The position numbers and the translations under genes are program-made. A stretch of DNA of 64,000 bases from Nemopilema nomurai. Taxonomy: Eukaryota > Cnidaria > Scyphozoa > Rhizostomeae > Rhizostomatidae. Under the pieces are notes generated by a model that had not been told where the DNA came from, searched no databases, and was given only the letters and a program-made list of their open reading frames with translations. The first letter of the stretch is position 1. Each line of letters opens with the position of its first letter. Below are positions 12,415 through 24,900 of this stretch, piece by piece. Location of the stretch: assembly GCA_003864495.1 (NCBI GenBank), contig ML133495.1, positions 671,294 through 735,293 on the forward strand, read 5' to 3'.

Positions 12415-15400
12415 CTAAGCTGTTGCAAGTCTGTTCAGTACTCGTCTGTAGTCTGCTTCTAGAACTTTGAATAACTCTTCAAGTCGTTTCATCCTTTCTG
12501 TTGCACTGAAATTGATCATGGCTGCCTTGAATTCCTCTTCACTCAAAGCACTTTGTAGCTTTGTCAAGTACCTGGCCTCTTTCTGTCAAAGAAAAAGGAA
12601 CTGGTTAATTAAGTAATAGATTGTGGCCCATGAGCTTGGGTGTTTTAAAAGCTTTCCATCCTTCATCACATCAGCATCCTTTTGTCCCAAGTATTGTATT
12701 TATAATGCATTTTAGCAGTATTGGTTGTTTCTTACAGCAGGCGTGTAAAAGTTTTCTGCTTTTCTCTGCGATGTCACATGTCAAGATCATTATAGCATCT
12801 TAAAATTTGCAAGTAGAAAAAATTTGAACTTACTTTGAGAGGTATATTTAGGCGTTTCTTCACATCCAAACGGTAATTTCTATACTGTTCTGGATCCCCA
12901 GTGTTGGTAACATTCAGCCTTAGTATTTCATATACTCTCCTGGTTTGCAACTGGTCATAAAATCATAAATTAGTTGGTAGTTTTGAAGAATTAAATGTTT
13001 AAAGTGGTGTAGTGTTGTGATGAACTTATTGTGTGGTCAATGTCATTTCAAGGCAAAATGTAAATTATGCAAACTGTGTTTTCATACACAACTTTGTTAC
13101 AGTTTCAACTCAATAAGGTTAGGAGATAAGTTATAGAGAAACTTAATTTAAATTCAATTAAATTTAAAATAAAATTTAAGCCAGTGTCACCTTTGATATC
13201 TTGAACTTTTGTTTTGCTTCAGTTACCATTGAATCACTGAACCCATTTATAAGGTTTTCTGGTGTGAATGAAGGTAACGAGATGCATCTTTGGCAGTCAA
13301 CAAAGTCCCGTAAGCGAATAAAGTCTTCTGATGGATCCTCAACTAAAATACAAAAATGTGCACTGTTGTTTTAAAGTAATGTTACTCAAAACATCACTAC
13401 TTAAAACTTACCAAATGTCAATAACACATTGCCTCTAAGGCCTTTTTCACTGAAAAAGTGGCAATTAAAAAATCAGCAACAAACTTTTTTCTTGCAAGTG
13501 TGTTATGATCTGTAAACAGTCAAATATTTGCACACGAAGATAACCTCTTATCGTATGAAGCATCAACACTGCAACAACAACCAAGAGCAAAAATAGTTGC
13601 TGAGGCAAATACTTTTATATGTAGTGTAATATAATGCAATAAAAGTGTTGATAAAAGGCAAAAGTTGTAGAGGAATTGGGCTTTACCTGTAATGTCAATA
13701 ACTTTTTCTTTTTGCTGATAGAAGTTGTTAACAGTCTGTAAAAGTTCAGCTGAAATAGAATTGATTGTAATCTCTTATCAAAATTAAAATGAATAACTAC
13801 ATAATATCAGTGATTACAACTTTATTTGAACAAAATTTCAGAGAAAGAAAATATATATTTCAACATTTAAAATATCTTAAACATACCTCCATGGCCGCAT
13901 TTCTGATATGGTGGAAGAATCAACATTTGACTGGAAACAAAAAGTTTAAATAAGATTGAAACAGATTGATAATAAGCATCAGTGCAACACCAATAGAGAA
14001 TTTCATATAAATGGGTTACTTATTACTACTGAAATAAACATTAACTATTATTTTGATCAGTTTTGTTGTTATTATTATTAACTATTTTAAAATCTAAAAA
14101 CTGTATTTGGTAACTTAGTGATTATGCATATATGAACATTTATATCATATATATTGATAAGAAAAGATAAGATTAGAGACAGTTGAAACCAGAGACAGTT
14201 TAAATTACTTAAGGCCTCTTGGTGGCTTGGATCAAGTTACCTTATTCTTGGCCTCATGTTTGCTGGGTAGGCATAGTAGTGATAGACAGTCAAGTATCCA
14301 CAAATATTATAATCGTATCCTGATGTGGTTCTGCGCTGTTTTTGAAACCTGTTAGAAAGTAATCATTAATAAATACCAACCTGGATATTGAAAAACCTGT
14401 CAAAAGGCTTTGATCATCAAAAACACAGTACTTAATCTTTTATTGGAGTTGGTTATCATCAACATTAACATATTTAACGCAAAAGGTCAATATTTTAAAA
14501 ATTAAAACCAAAAGTTGGTTGTGGGAGATATTTAACATGAATTGATAATATCATGAATGAAATAGGTAAAAGTTCTCTAAATCTACCTATACTTACAGTA
14601 AGAAGAAATTCCATTTTTCATCATCAACATCTAGGAATAATAACTGAAGCTGTTAGACTACTGTAAACATATTCTTATAATTCAAGGAAAATTCACAAAT
14701 TATGGTTGAAAATTTAGAAACCTTTTGAAACATATTTACTGTTTCATGGACATTTTCTACAGCTTTTGCCTGCTCACATTATAAAACTCTTAATATTCTA
14801 GTACTAGACTAGTTTAAAATGTTTTTGCATCACAACTAAGTTTAAGTGAAACAACAAAACAGGAAATGTATGGAAATCTATACCTATGAAAGATGCTGCA
14901 TCAATGTACCAGAGAATGAATGTTTGTAATCGTTCATGGTAATCTCGAAATTTGGGAACTGATATATCAACCTGGAATAAATTCATCAAACTCTTCATTT
15001 TACTTGATATCAGTCTTTACCTGTTATCTGGACTCAAACTACTTTGACAAACTACCAAACTACCAGTATGCAAAAAAAATTAACTGACTATTGAATGTAT
15101 ATAATTTTCTAGGGTGTAGTTTACATAGCAAATATAAAAAAGAAGTATTTTTTTTCTCCAATGAAGCAGTAAGAAACAATCCAAAGTGTTAAAGTCACTA
15201 TTATAAATGAGATATAATTTTAAAAAAGATGGCAATTAATCTTCAAGGTTGAAAAAAATCAACCCCACTTCCTTTGTTTTAGCAAAAATATTCCCTGTAG
15301 CATGAAACCAAAAGAGGAAAAATTTGCAGGTTTGAAAACATTAACCTTTTATTCCAAAGAAGATCTCCCACCTGATAAATTTCATATTCAGCTTCTTTGA

Positions 15401-17972
15401 CTTTATATGAATGTATTTTGGTTCCCATTGGTATGAAGTCATTTTCTCCAGGAAGCTTGCTGATAAATTCATCCAAATTTGTACAGTAGCCTGAAATGCA
15501 ATGCACTTGAAGCTGATCTTCATTAAGTTTTTAAGAAAAAACTACTTTAAACCCAGGTCAGATACATTTTACCTATTGTTGACAAGTGCTTTCATGAACT
15601 GTTATCAATTTTAAAACAATAGGCCTGTTTGGCACAAGGACAGGTAATTTCCTAGAGAAATAATAATATTGGCAGCACATTACTTTTTCAGTTTTATGCT
15701 TTGTGTAATAATAAAATAAACACAAAACTACATGAATTAATAAATGTAAAATATCTTAAAGATGATTGGGAAAGAGAAACAAAAGGCTAATTCTTTAATC
15801 ATAAACATACCTGGACAACAATGGTCAGACAATAAAAAACATACCTGGGGCAAGTATTTCAGCTATGTTTGGTAAAACTTTGTCTGCCTGTAAAATTTAA
15901 ACAAAGTTTTATTGCTAGTTATATGAACAGGTTGCCTATAAGATATTTTTCAACAGTTTCATTCTCTTTTGACAACTACCAAGATTCTTATAGGTTCCAC
16001 ATATGCCACAAATTTGGAAAGCAAGCAAGATGTACAGAAAAGCAAGACAAACATCAATAAGAATTGCTGTATTGTCAGTGTCTAAGAATAAAACAAAACT
16101 GAGTATTTAAAAAAAGTCAGATATAAAAATTTACTTCAATTCCAAGAGAGTCTGGGATCTTTTTTGTGTATTCCATACCAAGGTAGCTTAGCAGGCTTCC
16201 TGCATGATAGTACAGCTAAAATGCAGAGTAACACAAAACATCAGGCCATCAAATTAAAATGCTCTTCACTAATTTCATATCAAACATGGGTGTAAAAGTA
16301 AGGGGCATTGCCAACGTTATTACTTTTTACTGGCCTCATTGATCGCGTTCAAAGTAAATGCAAATCAAAATTGAATATTCTCACTTTGTATGGTTGTCAA
16401 AATGCTGGGACTGACAAAGATGTATGTATTGATGATTTCAGTCAAAATTCTCAATGATTTGATATATTTTTACAATAGATGTGACAAACCTTGACTTGCA
16501 AACCTTGGTATCCAAATATTGACTCACTGAAAAAGAACAAAAATACAAATTTCCTATTTCTAGGTTTTACTGTTATAATCAGACATTGAAACCATTCAAG
16601 GAACACATAAGTAAATGTTATGCAAGTCATTATGAGATCTCTCCCTATGTTACTTTCAAAGTATTGTATTGTGTTGCAGAACACACATCTTCCTGCACAC
16701 AAAAAACTTCAAAGTCCTTAGAAAGAATTTAACAGCCCATTCGGGGATATGTATTGAGTGCTGTATGAAATATCCATCCTACCTGATAAGATTGCATCTT
16801 AAATAGTGTTAAAGAGAGAATAATGTTATACTTGAACTCACGTATCACCAAAGACTTGGTGGCTCATTTCAGGGTTGAAGACATTGTCTACTTTTTTCAC
16901 ATCTTCTTCAGACCTTACTGAAAACCAATAAATAGGATCTATTAAACCTCCCTAAGACTACACTTCATTACTTTATCAAGTGTCTTACAAGGAAGTGAAA
17001 AAAATGTGAATCTTCAGTCTTGAGAACAATAAAATCTAAAAACAGCCAACAATATAAACTGTTTTCATGAGGTAATGTGCTAAGGATAAATCTTTAAGAG
17101 TATCATTATTATTGAACTCAGAAAAATGGAAAGAAAGATACGTTGTGTTCTTACCAATAGACAAAAGTCTTTTCTGTCTAGAAAAGTCTATAACTACTAG
17201 AAACTGCATCTATTCATATTACCTCATGTTTTTACATCACATTGTATCACAATTTTTCCAAGTGACCTGTTTCACTCCAAATAAAAAGCAGCAGGTGAAC
17301 CTTAGGCTTCTTGATGCTTCGTCAAAACATTGTAACCTTAACCATTTAAACTTGAACCACATGGTATAAATACTAAAAAGAGGGGAACCTCTCTAGTAAC
17401 ATTAGAATTACATGACTAACCAAGCTTCAGGCTAATAACTTCATTTGCATCTGATTTGTATTTATCTTCTTCTTTTGGGAATACCACATCTGCAAAACAT
17501 ATTGAGGTTGTAAATCACTTGATAAATTGTTCAACGAAAGATGTTTAACTTAAACACTTTCATAGTGTTTTCCGTTGCTTTGTTATTTAAAGAAAGCGAA
17601 TTGAGGTGAATATGAATGCCCTGCCAGAGTGGAGACAAAACTTGCCATCAAAAGTCGAGAAATTCTTGAATCTAAAGGCTTGATCATTTCACAGACTTGA
17701 ATGCAGATCTGAGACTTGACAAACTGGTTACTAAATTTCGTTATAAAGTACATTATCAAACTTTTCTTTTCTAAAAATGTCTCTTCCACGAGGAGCGAAA
17801 GTCTGAAAATTCGACGGTCATTTTGGCCTTGCCTTTAGAAATAAAATTCGGCCTACTTAGTAAGCAAGGGTATATCCCGTTGATGTACTAGTTAAAGTCC
17901 CGTTAAAGTCTAACAGGGTGCCCAAAACTAGAGACTTTGGTGAATTTAGAGACCCTTACCTCCAACGGCCAT
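12415..17972 (-). CDS. HAT1: HAT1, type B histone acetyltransferase catalytic subunit
   Basis: Fifteen coding exons join in frame to 403 residues (human HAT1: 419). In transcription order they are 17960-17972, 17421-17489, 16842-16917, 16490-16526, 16135-16215, 15845-15887, 15372-15490, 14884-14971, 14597-14630, 14241-14348, 13887-13930, 13687-13749, 13191-13342, 12834-12950 and 12415-12582. HAT1 acetylates Lys5 and Lys12 of new histone H4 before chromatin assembly, with RBBP7 as partner. Recognisable blocks are FGYQGLQVKLYYHAGSL, DYHERLQTFILWYIDAASF, GYLTVYHYYAYP, the acetyl-CoA loop QKCGHG, the acidic pair in ITVEDPS (Glu260-Asp261) and a C-terminal coiled region ending YRRVLNRLATA. The residue aligned with human Glu187 is Asp170. 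The start ATG has G at -3 and G at +4. The frame stays open upstream for about 55 codons without an ATG, so a longer N-terminus from another exon cannot be excluded. Confidence 0.95.
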
Positions 17973-18907
17973 CTCTGCTGCTTTTCTCTTCCCGCGCAAA
18001 TCTGGTTTTGGCGCAAACTTGCTCCAATTTATTTTGTCTCTTAGTGGATTGAGTTGAATGTCATTTAGAATATGCTCCTTCGCAACCAGAAGAGAGTTCC
18101 TGGGAAGGCTCCAAATATCGCAAGGAGTAATTGATGGGTGTTTAAATACGGTTGTTTACGTCTGGAGAGCAATCAGAAAGTTGATCATACATTGGGGAAT
18201 TTAACGTTAATTGGGAACTTTGACCAAATCTGAAATTGTTGAATAAATTTTCTGTGGAGAAAAGTAAGTCAAAAAAGGATAGTTGGTCACTTTTTTACAT
18301 TTTGAAGTTAATAGACATTAAGTTTAACGTTCTTGTCGTAGGGCGCTTTTCGACGTCATTAAACGAATATTTCAAATTAATTACAGGCTGTTATATTCAT
18401 AAACAGATAAAATATACATCCTGCAATGCCTCTGTTTTCCATATACTGTGTTGTCGTATTCTCTGTTTGGGCAGCACCGTACCCTCTATCGCTTTTAGCC
18501 TTCCAAAAACGATGAAAATCCTTATGATGCGAAGACGCTGGGGTTTCTAAGAAAAGAACGTGGTTTGGGCTCCTTTAGATAGTATCAACTACTCTAAGAA
18601 GAAGTTATAACATGAATTTCAATCCTTTCGATGTATTTGATGTTGGGAAAAAATTCTGAATGATTCTCTAGAAATCCCAAGATTAGTCCCATGTCGTTTG
18701 CACAAAAATGTTCTTGCAAAAATCATAATTTCTTCAAATATCCCAAAGGTCTTAGGATAAATTCTGAAGTCTTAGAACACTGGTTATCTCCCGCAAGAAA
18801 GTCGCCCCCCTTCAGCCTCCTTTTCGTCATGTACCCCTCGCTTGCTCGCTTCGCTTTCCAAAAGGGCCTAGGCTTGTTTTCTTGTTGCACGTGTCGGAAT
18901 AAACAAC
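17973..18907. promoter_or_regulatory. shared upstream region of divergent HAT1 and TEX10
   Basis: Two genes start on opposite strands 935 bp apart, so this interval must contain both 5' UTRs and probably both promoters. The HAT1 side (17973 to about 18150) is GC-richer and remains open in the HAT1 frame. No TATA box is evident. Bidirectional promoter function is inference from layout. Confidence 0.55.
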
Positions 18908-21900
18908 ATGGGGAAGACGAATAAGCAGAAAAAGAAAAAGAAGGAGGCAGATTTTGTCAAACCAAAATTAAAGGTTGGAAAGAAGAAACCAGCTGCAACA
19001 AATGCAACCAATATTGCATTTAAATCATCAGCTATAAATGTATTAGCTCAGCTTGAGGAGAAATCTGAACCAACGAATCGAAGAAATTTGAGTTTGAAGG
19101 TTGGTTTAGTGCCATATAATAAATGTTTCTGTGTTTCTTGTAAGATATGTTGGAATAACTTAACCTATGTAATTCGGATAAATCGTGGGTGAATTACCTA
19201 TCTCGAATGTTGAGTTTTAGAATAGCAATATTTATAGTGCTAGCAATATATCATCATAGCAATTTTTGTGCTTCACTGGACATCTTTGATTGAACTTGAA
19301 TAAAAGCCAAATTTTCTTTTTCCAGGATCTTTTGACACAGTTATCACATTATAATGATAACACACGGAAAGATGCCACTCAGGGACTAAAGGATTTTTTC
19401 ACCCAACACCCCTTGGTATTACGTCAAAATTTAAGCTTGATTATGCCTAAGCTTCTTGGCAAGGCTGTAGACAACCATTTTGGAGTAAGAAGGAATTTCC
19501 TCAGTTGCTTGGATCACATTTTGCAGAATACAGCTGGAAGTCAAATTCAGCCTTTCTTCCCAGTTATAATGGCACACATGAACTGTGCAATGACACACAT
19601 AAATGAGGAAATTCAGTGTGACTCTATTGAGTTTATGGATCTTTGTCTTGACAAATTTCCAGAGCCTTTTCTTAAAAATTGTGATAAAGTGCTTCACAGT
19701 TTCCTTGACTTGGTATCGCACAATAAGATTTCTAATTCACAAAGAAAAGGAGACCACAGCAAAGTAAAGTCAAAGATTGTTGGTAGGGATTTGTCTGTGA
19801 AACCCAGTGGGAAAATGTCTACATTGGGAGCTAAAGTAAGGGTTTTAGAAAAGCTCCTAAAAATTGTCCATCTTGTTTTTAAAAGTAACACAGAAGAAGG
19901 TAATGACCATCGCAAGTCAACTGCCAAGCAGACATGTCTTTGTGGGACTAGGAAAAGCATTCTTTTGTTGAAGTATGAACTACTGGACTATGATTTGAGT
20001 GATGAAGCAAATCTTAGTGTTCACTGTAGTGCTGTGGATGATATATCCCATTGTGTAAAGACAGTACAGAAACTTGTTCTGTCATTTATGCCAGCTCTTT
20101 TCTCTGTTTGGAAAGATTGCAACCCCGCAAATGAAATTTTATCAGCTGATGAAAAAGAGGATGGAGCTACACTGCAAACCATGAGGACCATCATATTGAT
20201 AATAAAAGGTGTTGCCTTGTCTCCAGAAAAAGAAGAACACTCAGATTTCAGCAGCTTGTACCTTAAGGCTTTCATCAAAGACATTCTTTACTATTTTCCA
20301 TTTGATTTCACAGAAGGAACTACAAGTAAGCATGTAAAGATACAAGACTCAAACGAAGACACTCTTGAACTCAATATTGCTATTTGCGAAATTTCCTGTT
20401 GTATATTTTCCAAAATGTCAAGTGAGCAAATGGAGAATTACTTTGAATACATATTGAAAATTGCGAATTATGTTCACTCAAAATTTTCAACTATTGGGGC
20501 TAAAGGCATGGGATATCAAATTTCTGCTGCCCAAAATTTTGTGCCACCTGGTTTCATTTTGCAGTCAAATTTCAAATGAAAGAATTGAGTCAAAAGGTAG
20601 ATCTTTTTACTGACTTGGTCTTGTTTGAGCTTTTACTGTAATTTGCCAGAGTTTGAAAGTTATATGCCACAAACGTAACATTTTTTAGATCCTTTGCATA
20701 TACAATTTTGAGCAGCTGTAAAGAATATTTCAAAACAACTGCTCAATGTTAAAAAATGTCCTTTGTCTCTAGATAACCTGTTTCCATTTTTAGTCAATCA
20801 GACAGCATGGGTACACATGGGCTCAATAGTTAACTGCATTCAGTGTTTTATTCTTCATGATATTAATAGTATCAGCCAACCATTCCCCATAGCTTTGGTA
20901 AAAGATGATATGATATGTTCACATTCAGTTTTTCAAACTATTTTATTTTACTTAAGAGATTTGATCCTTTATTGCTTTGAAGTATTTAACATTTTCTCTG
21001 CTTTTTCATTTATAGAGTCTTTACTTGCTATCATATCTGCAGTTGTGCAAAAGTTAATGGTTGCTTATAAAACATCCAAAAGTTTTTCATTCAAATGCAA
21101 GTTATTAGGAGTCCTTGAAAACATGTTGGGTATGAAAGACATTGCAACCTTGTCAAGGTAAGAGGTTAAATTTGATACTAATTTGATATCATTTATGAGC
21201 AATTAATTTTTTGAATTAGAAATATGGAATGAAGAAAATTAATGCTTCTCTTGATAATACTTTTGAAGATGTGACACTGCATGGTAGCATGGCATAGTTG
21301 AACCATTGTTTTTTACACATATACTTAGTTGTCAGCACCACTCAGAATTTGCCAAAATCAGAAATAAATGTATTTTGAGGTTTTGTAATGTTCCCACTAC
21401 ACAACAATGACATGAAACATTGACCAGTTCTTATGTTTTATGGCATCTCAAAGTTTGGCTTTTATTTAGTCTTATTACTATGCATGGTTACTGTATTTGC
21501 ATCTAGATTATTTAGAAATACCTTAGAATGACAAATAAGTTTTATAAAATTAGAAGATGTTAGCAACATTGCAGTAACTAAAGTAAAATTAAATGCCAAG
21601 TTCTTACAAAGGAGCCCTTAAATTAACTTCCCCTCTAGTTTCTAATCTACAGGTGAAACAATTGGTTCTTTGTAGAGAATACAATAACACAAACATCTGA
21701 TTAATGATGAAAAGTGTTAATATGATTTGAGAGACCAGTAGTGAAGAATCTCTTTTCAACTTTTATTACCTTCTCATTTGTAGAATAAACAGTGACCTTG
21801 CTCAAACTCTCGAAGACTGGCTAGTTATTCTACCAGATGATCTAATGATGATGCCAGGGCAGGAAAACAGGCATGGGCTGCAGCAACTGATGTCCCTCAT

Positions 21901-24900
21901 CACCACTGTCATAATTCAGAAGAGGGCATCTTCTAAGCTGCTTGGTAACCTTGAAAATCGTATCAGCCATGTTCTTGGTAAGTATTCTGTTCACAACATT
22001 TTGTAAGCTCTATTATGAATAGTAGTCAAGGTAAGAGGATAAGTAAGGATTAAGTTACCAAGCCAAGCAAACGCTACTTTTCTTCAACAATTTTTGATGG
22101 CATTTTTAGTATCCCATGCCAAGGGTTGTGTAAATTGGAAAGTATCCAGAATTTAGCGGGTAATGGACATTATTATTTTCAAAGAATCTCATATCTCAAA
22201 GAATATGTGCAAGTGCCAAAGCATAACATTATTAACTGTCACAGCTTTTTATTTTTTGAAGTTGCAAAGTTGAGAAAATTTTTTTTCAGACTCACCAGTT
22301 TCATTGTTCACTGAGTCTCGGTATGGTCATGTTCTGCAGCGACAGTGTCTGGATTTGGTTTTCCATTTAAATAATGTCAGCAAACAACTTACCCGGAGCC
22401 TTGCACTCCTATGTCATAATGGTACTGTCGAGGAGAAGATTAAGTCCTATGTTTGCCATGTGATGCGATGCTGGTAAGACTGTCCCTGTGGGATTAATTT
22501 TTTGAATCTTTTCACATTAGAGACGAAGCATAAAATTGATGTCACTAGGTATCAATATTGACACCACTTTGACTGATGTTCATCTTTTTGTTAAAAGCAC
22601 AAATGTTCCATAAACTAGAGACTGGACCAAAGGTGCTTAAGGCTAGTTACAAATGCTTACGACTGCTTTATCAGTTAGAACACAGCTTTTTGCAAATATC
22701 ATAGGTTCACTTCTATGTTATAATAAGACCAATTTTTCAGTGATCATAAGGAAGTCAAGAATATGTTTTTTGCCTTAATGATTTTGAAATATTTTCTCTG
22801 ATCATTAAATTTTTATTCTAGTTTTGAAAGAAGGGGAACTGTATCATACGAATGTTTTCTCAGTTTCATAGTTTCTGTTGTAATTGGTATGTGTCAATAA
22901 TGCTTTCATCATTTTTTCGATGTAATCCACGTTTTAAGTTTGTTGATGATGTAATTTACGTCAGTAAAGTCAGGACTTCAATGTAGCAGAGAACAGCAAA
23001 AGCACAGTATTTGCATATTTAAATAAATTTTCGTCGGATACTCATCAGAGAATACAAATGTGGAAAATTACTAAAAAGCCAGTTGCGAAAAGCTAGTGTG
23101 AAAGTTGCGAGAAAGGTTATTAGCTGTGTTGTGACCAATCAGCGTACAGTCACACCTTTTAGAAGAAATCAAATGAAACGACAAGCATTTCTTTCCACCT
23201 GTCCAAATAGAGCGGCGTTTTCCATTGATATGTGGACAATTCCAATTCCCTTATTTGAATGACGAGCTAGCGTGGTTAAAAGTATTAAAACTAGTTTAAT
23301 TAAGTATTAACGTTGATTTGATTCGACTTTAACCGATCGACTTTTTCAGAGGTTATGTAAGCCAGACCGAAAAGCAATTTGCAATGCTGATTTTGGTTCT
23401 TTCAAGCGTCAATTAAAATCAAGTAGCATCAATTAGTGTACGGATAGAGCCGAAGTATATAATCAAAAGGAACGCAATTATTTTTTATACTGGAGCTTCT
23501 TTGCATAAATTTGTTTCCAGTGTGAAATTTTGGTTACAAATGTCTCTTTCACAGGTGTCTCGATGTCACAATTAGAGCAGCTGCAAATTTCCCTTGTCGA
23601 TTCCGAGTTGCCTGGCACTGAGAGGTAGCGATTTGGAAACTAATTGATGTCCAGAACTTCTTTCCGAATATATATTTATTGTAGTTAATGTCAGTTAGTG
23701 ACTGCAAAGTATACAGCGAGTGTGTTTATAGGGTAGTAGCTTCAGTGCATCTAACTGTGAAGAAAACTCGAGGTTAATGTGCGGTTTCCTTTTGGATTGA
23801 AAGGCGATTTAATATGTGACGTAAAGCACATTTCAGTTAGTGGAATTATATCATTTTCATCTGACCCACGCTTGTCTGAAAATTGGAAAAGAGAGATGGC
23901 CAGTTGATTAAGCTATAGATTAAGCATAACTCAATAGTTCATCTGTTTCTAAAAAATTTCCATGAAATCTGACTAAATTTTTCAAGCAACTAGAATACGA
24001 AGCCAGTCACCTATTTTCTAAAGGACGTGACCAAGTTGAGCTTAGATGTACATATAAATCGTTTGTTGCATTTTTCAATTTTCTGTTAATTGTTTGATTA
24101 TTAATATTCATATTTAGATGTGGATATGTAATAACAGATGACCTGTTGGAGAGAGAAGTTGGTCTGTTGATGATATTATCCTGCCTTTTCCTTTTTTCCG
24201 GGGGATAATCATGAAAATTTATCTAACAATGACAAAGCCGTTCAAGACTCCATTTTAAACTTAGAGTAATGATCCATATTCATTAGGATATGATGTTTAA
24301 AACTATCATATGCTGTTAGCTATTCAAAACTTTCATCAGTTGGGTTCAGATTAATCAAATTATTCTTTGTTATTGTTTTCTAGCTCCAATAGCAATTAGA
24401 AAGGATTAGGCTATGCCACTAGCATCTTATTAGATATAACATGTCCAATCGACGATTATTTGATTTTGAAAAGTTTGTTCATAAAATATGATATTTTGTT
24501 AGTTGTAAAATACTCTAATTTTCACGACAGGGAAGGAACGGAAAGTTAGATCTCATGAAAAGCTCTGTACGGTGAGCTGATTGTCTGAATGTTTTTACAG
24601 GTTTTTTTTCTTCAATGTCTGTGTCTGTACTTCAATCTGAAAGTTTATAATGGAATGTAGAATCATGACTTGAGCTAAAGCCCAAGCAGTGAGTTTGGTG
24701 TAGAGAAGATAAAAGATGATTTTGGTTTTATTCATCCCTCGTACGAGTCAATAATCTTTGAGAAATCTTCAACTCTTCTTGGGACCTATGTGCAAGGCTG
24801 CGCAAAATCCCTGCATATAGCTAGAACGCTCAGCTTTTCCACTGGGCATCTCCCTATTGTTCCATGGCGTACTCATTCTATTTTGAATTTGAACTCACCA

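Noticed and set aside
13411..13450. Extra HAT1 exon beginning after CTTAC on the plus strand
   Set aside because: It repeats part of the neighbouring sequence (AATGTCAATAAC) but does not encode HAT1 residues, and the flanking exons already join in phase.
19431..20284. Minus-strand frames of 87-96 codons
   Set aside because: They are antisense shadows of TEX10 exon 2.
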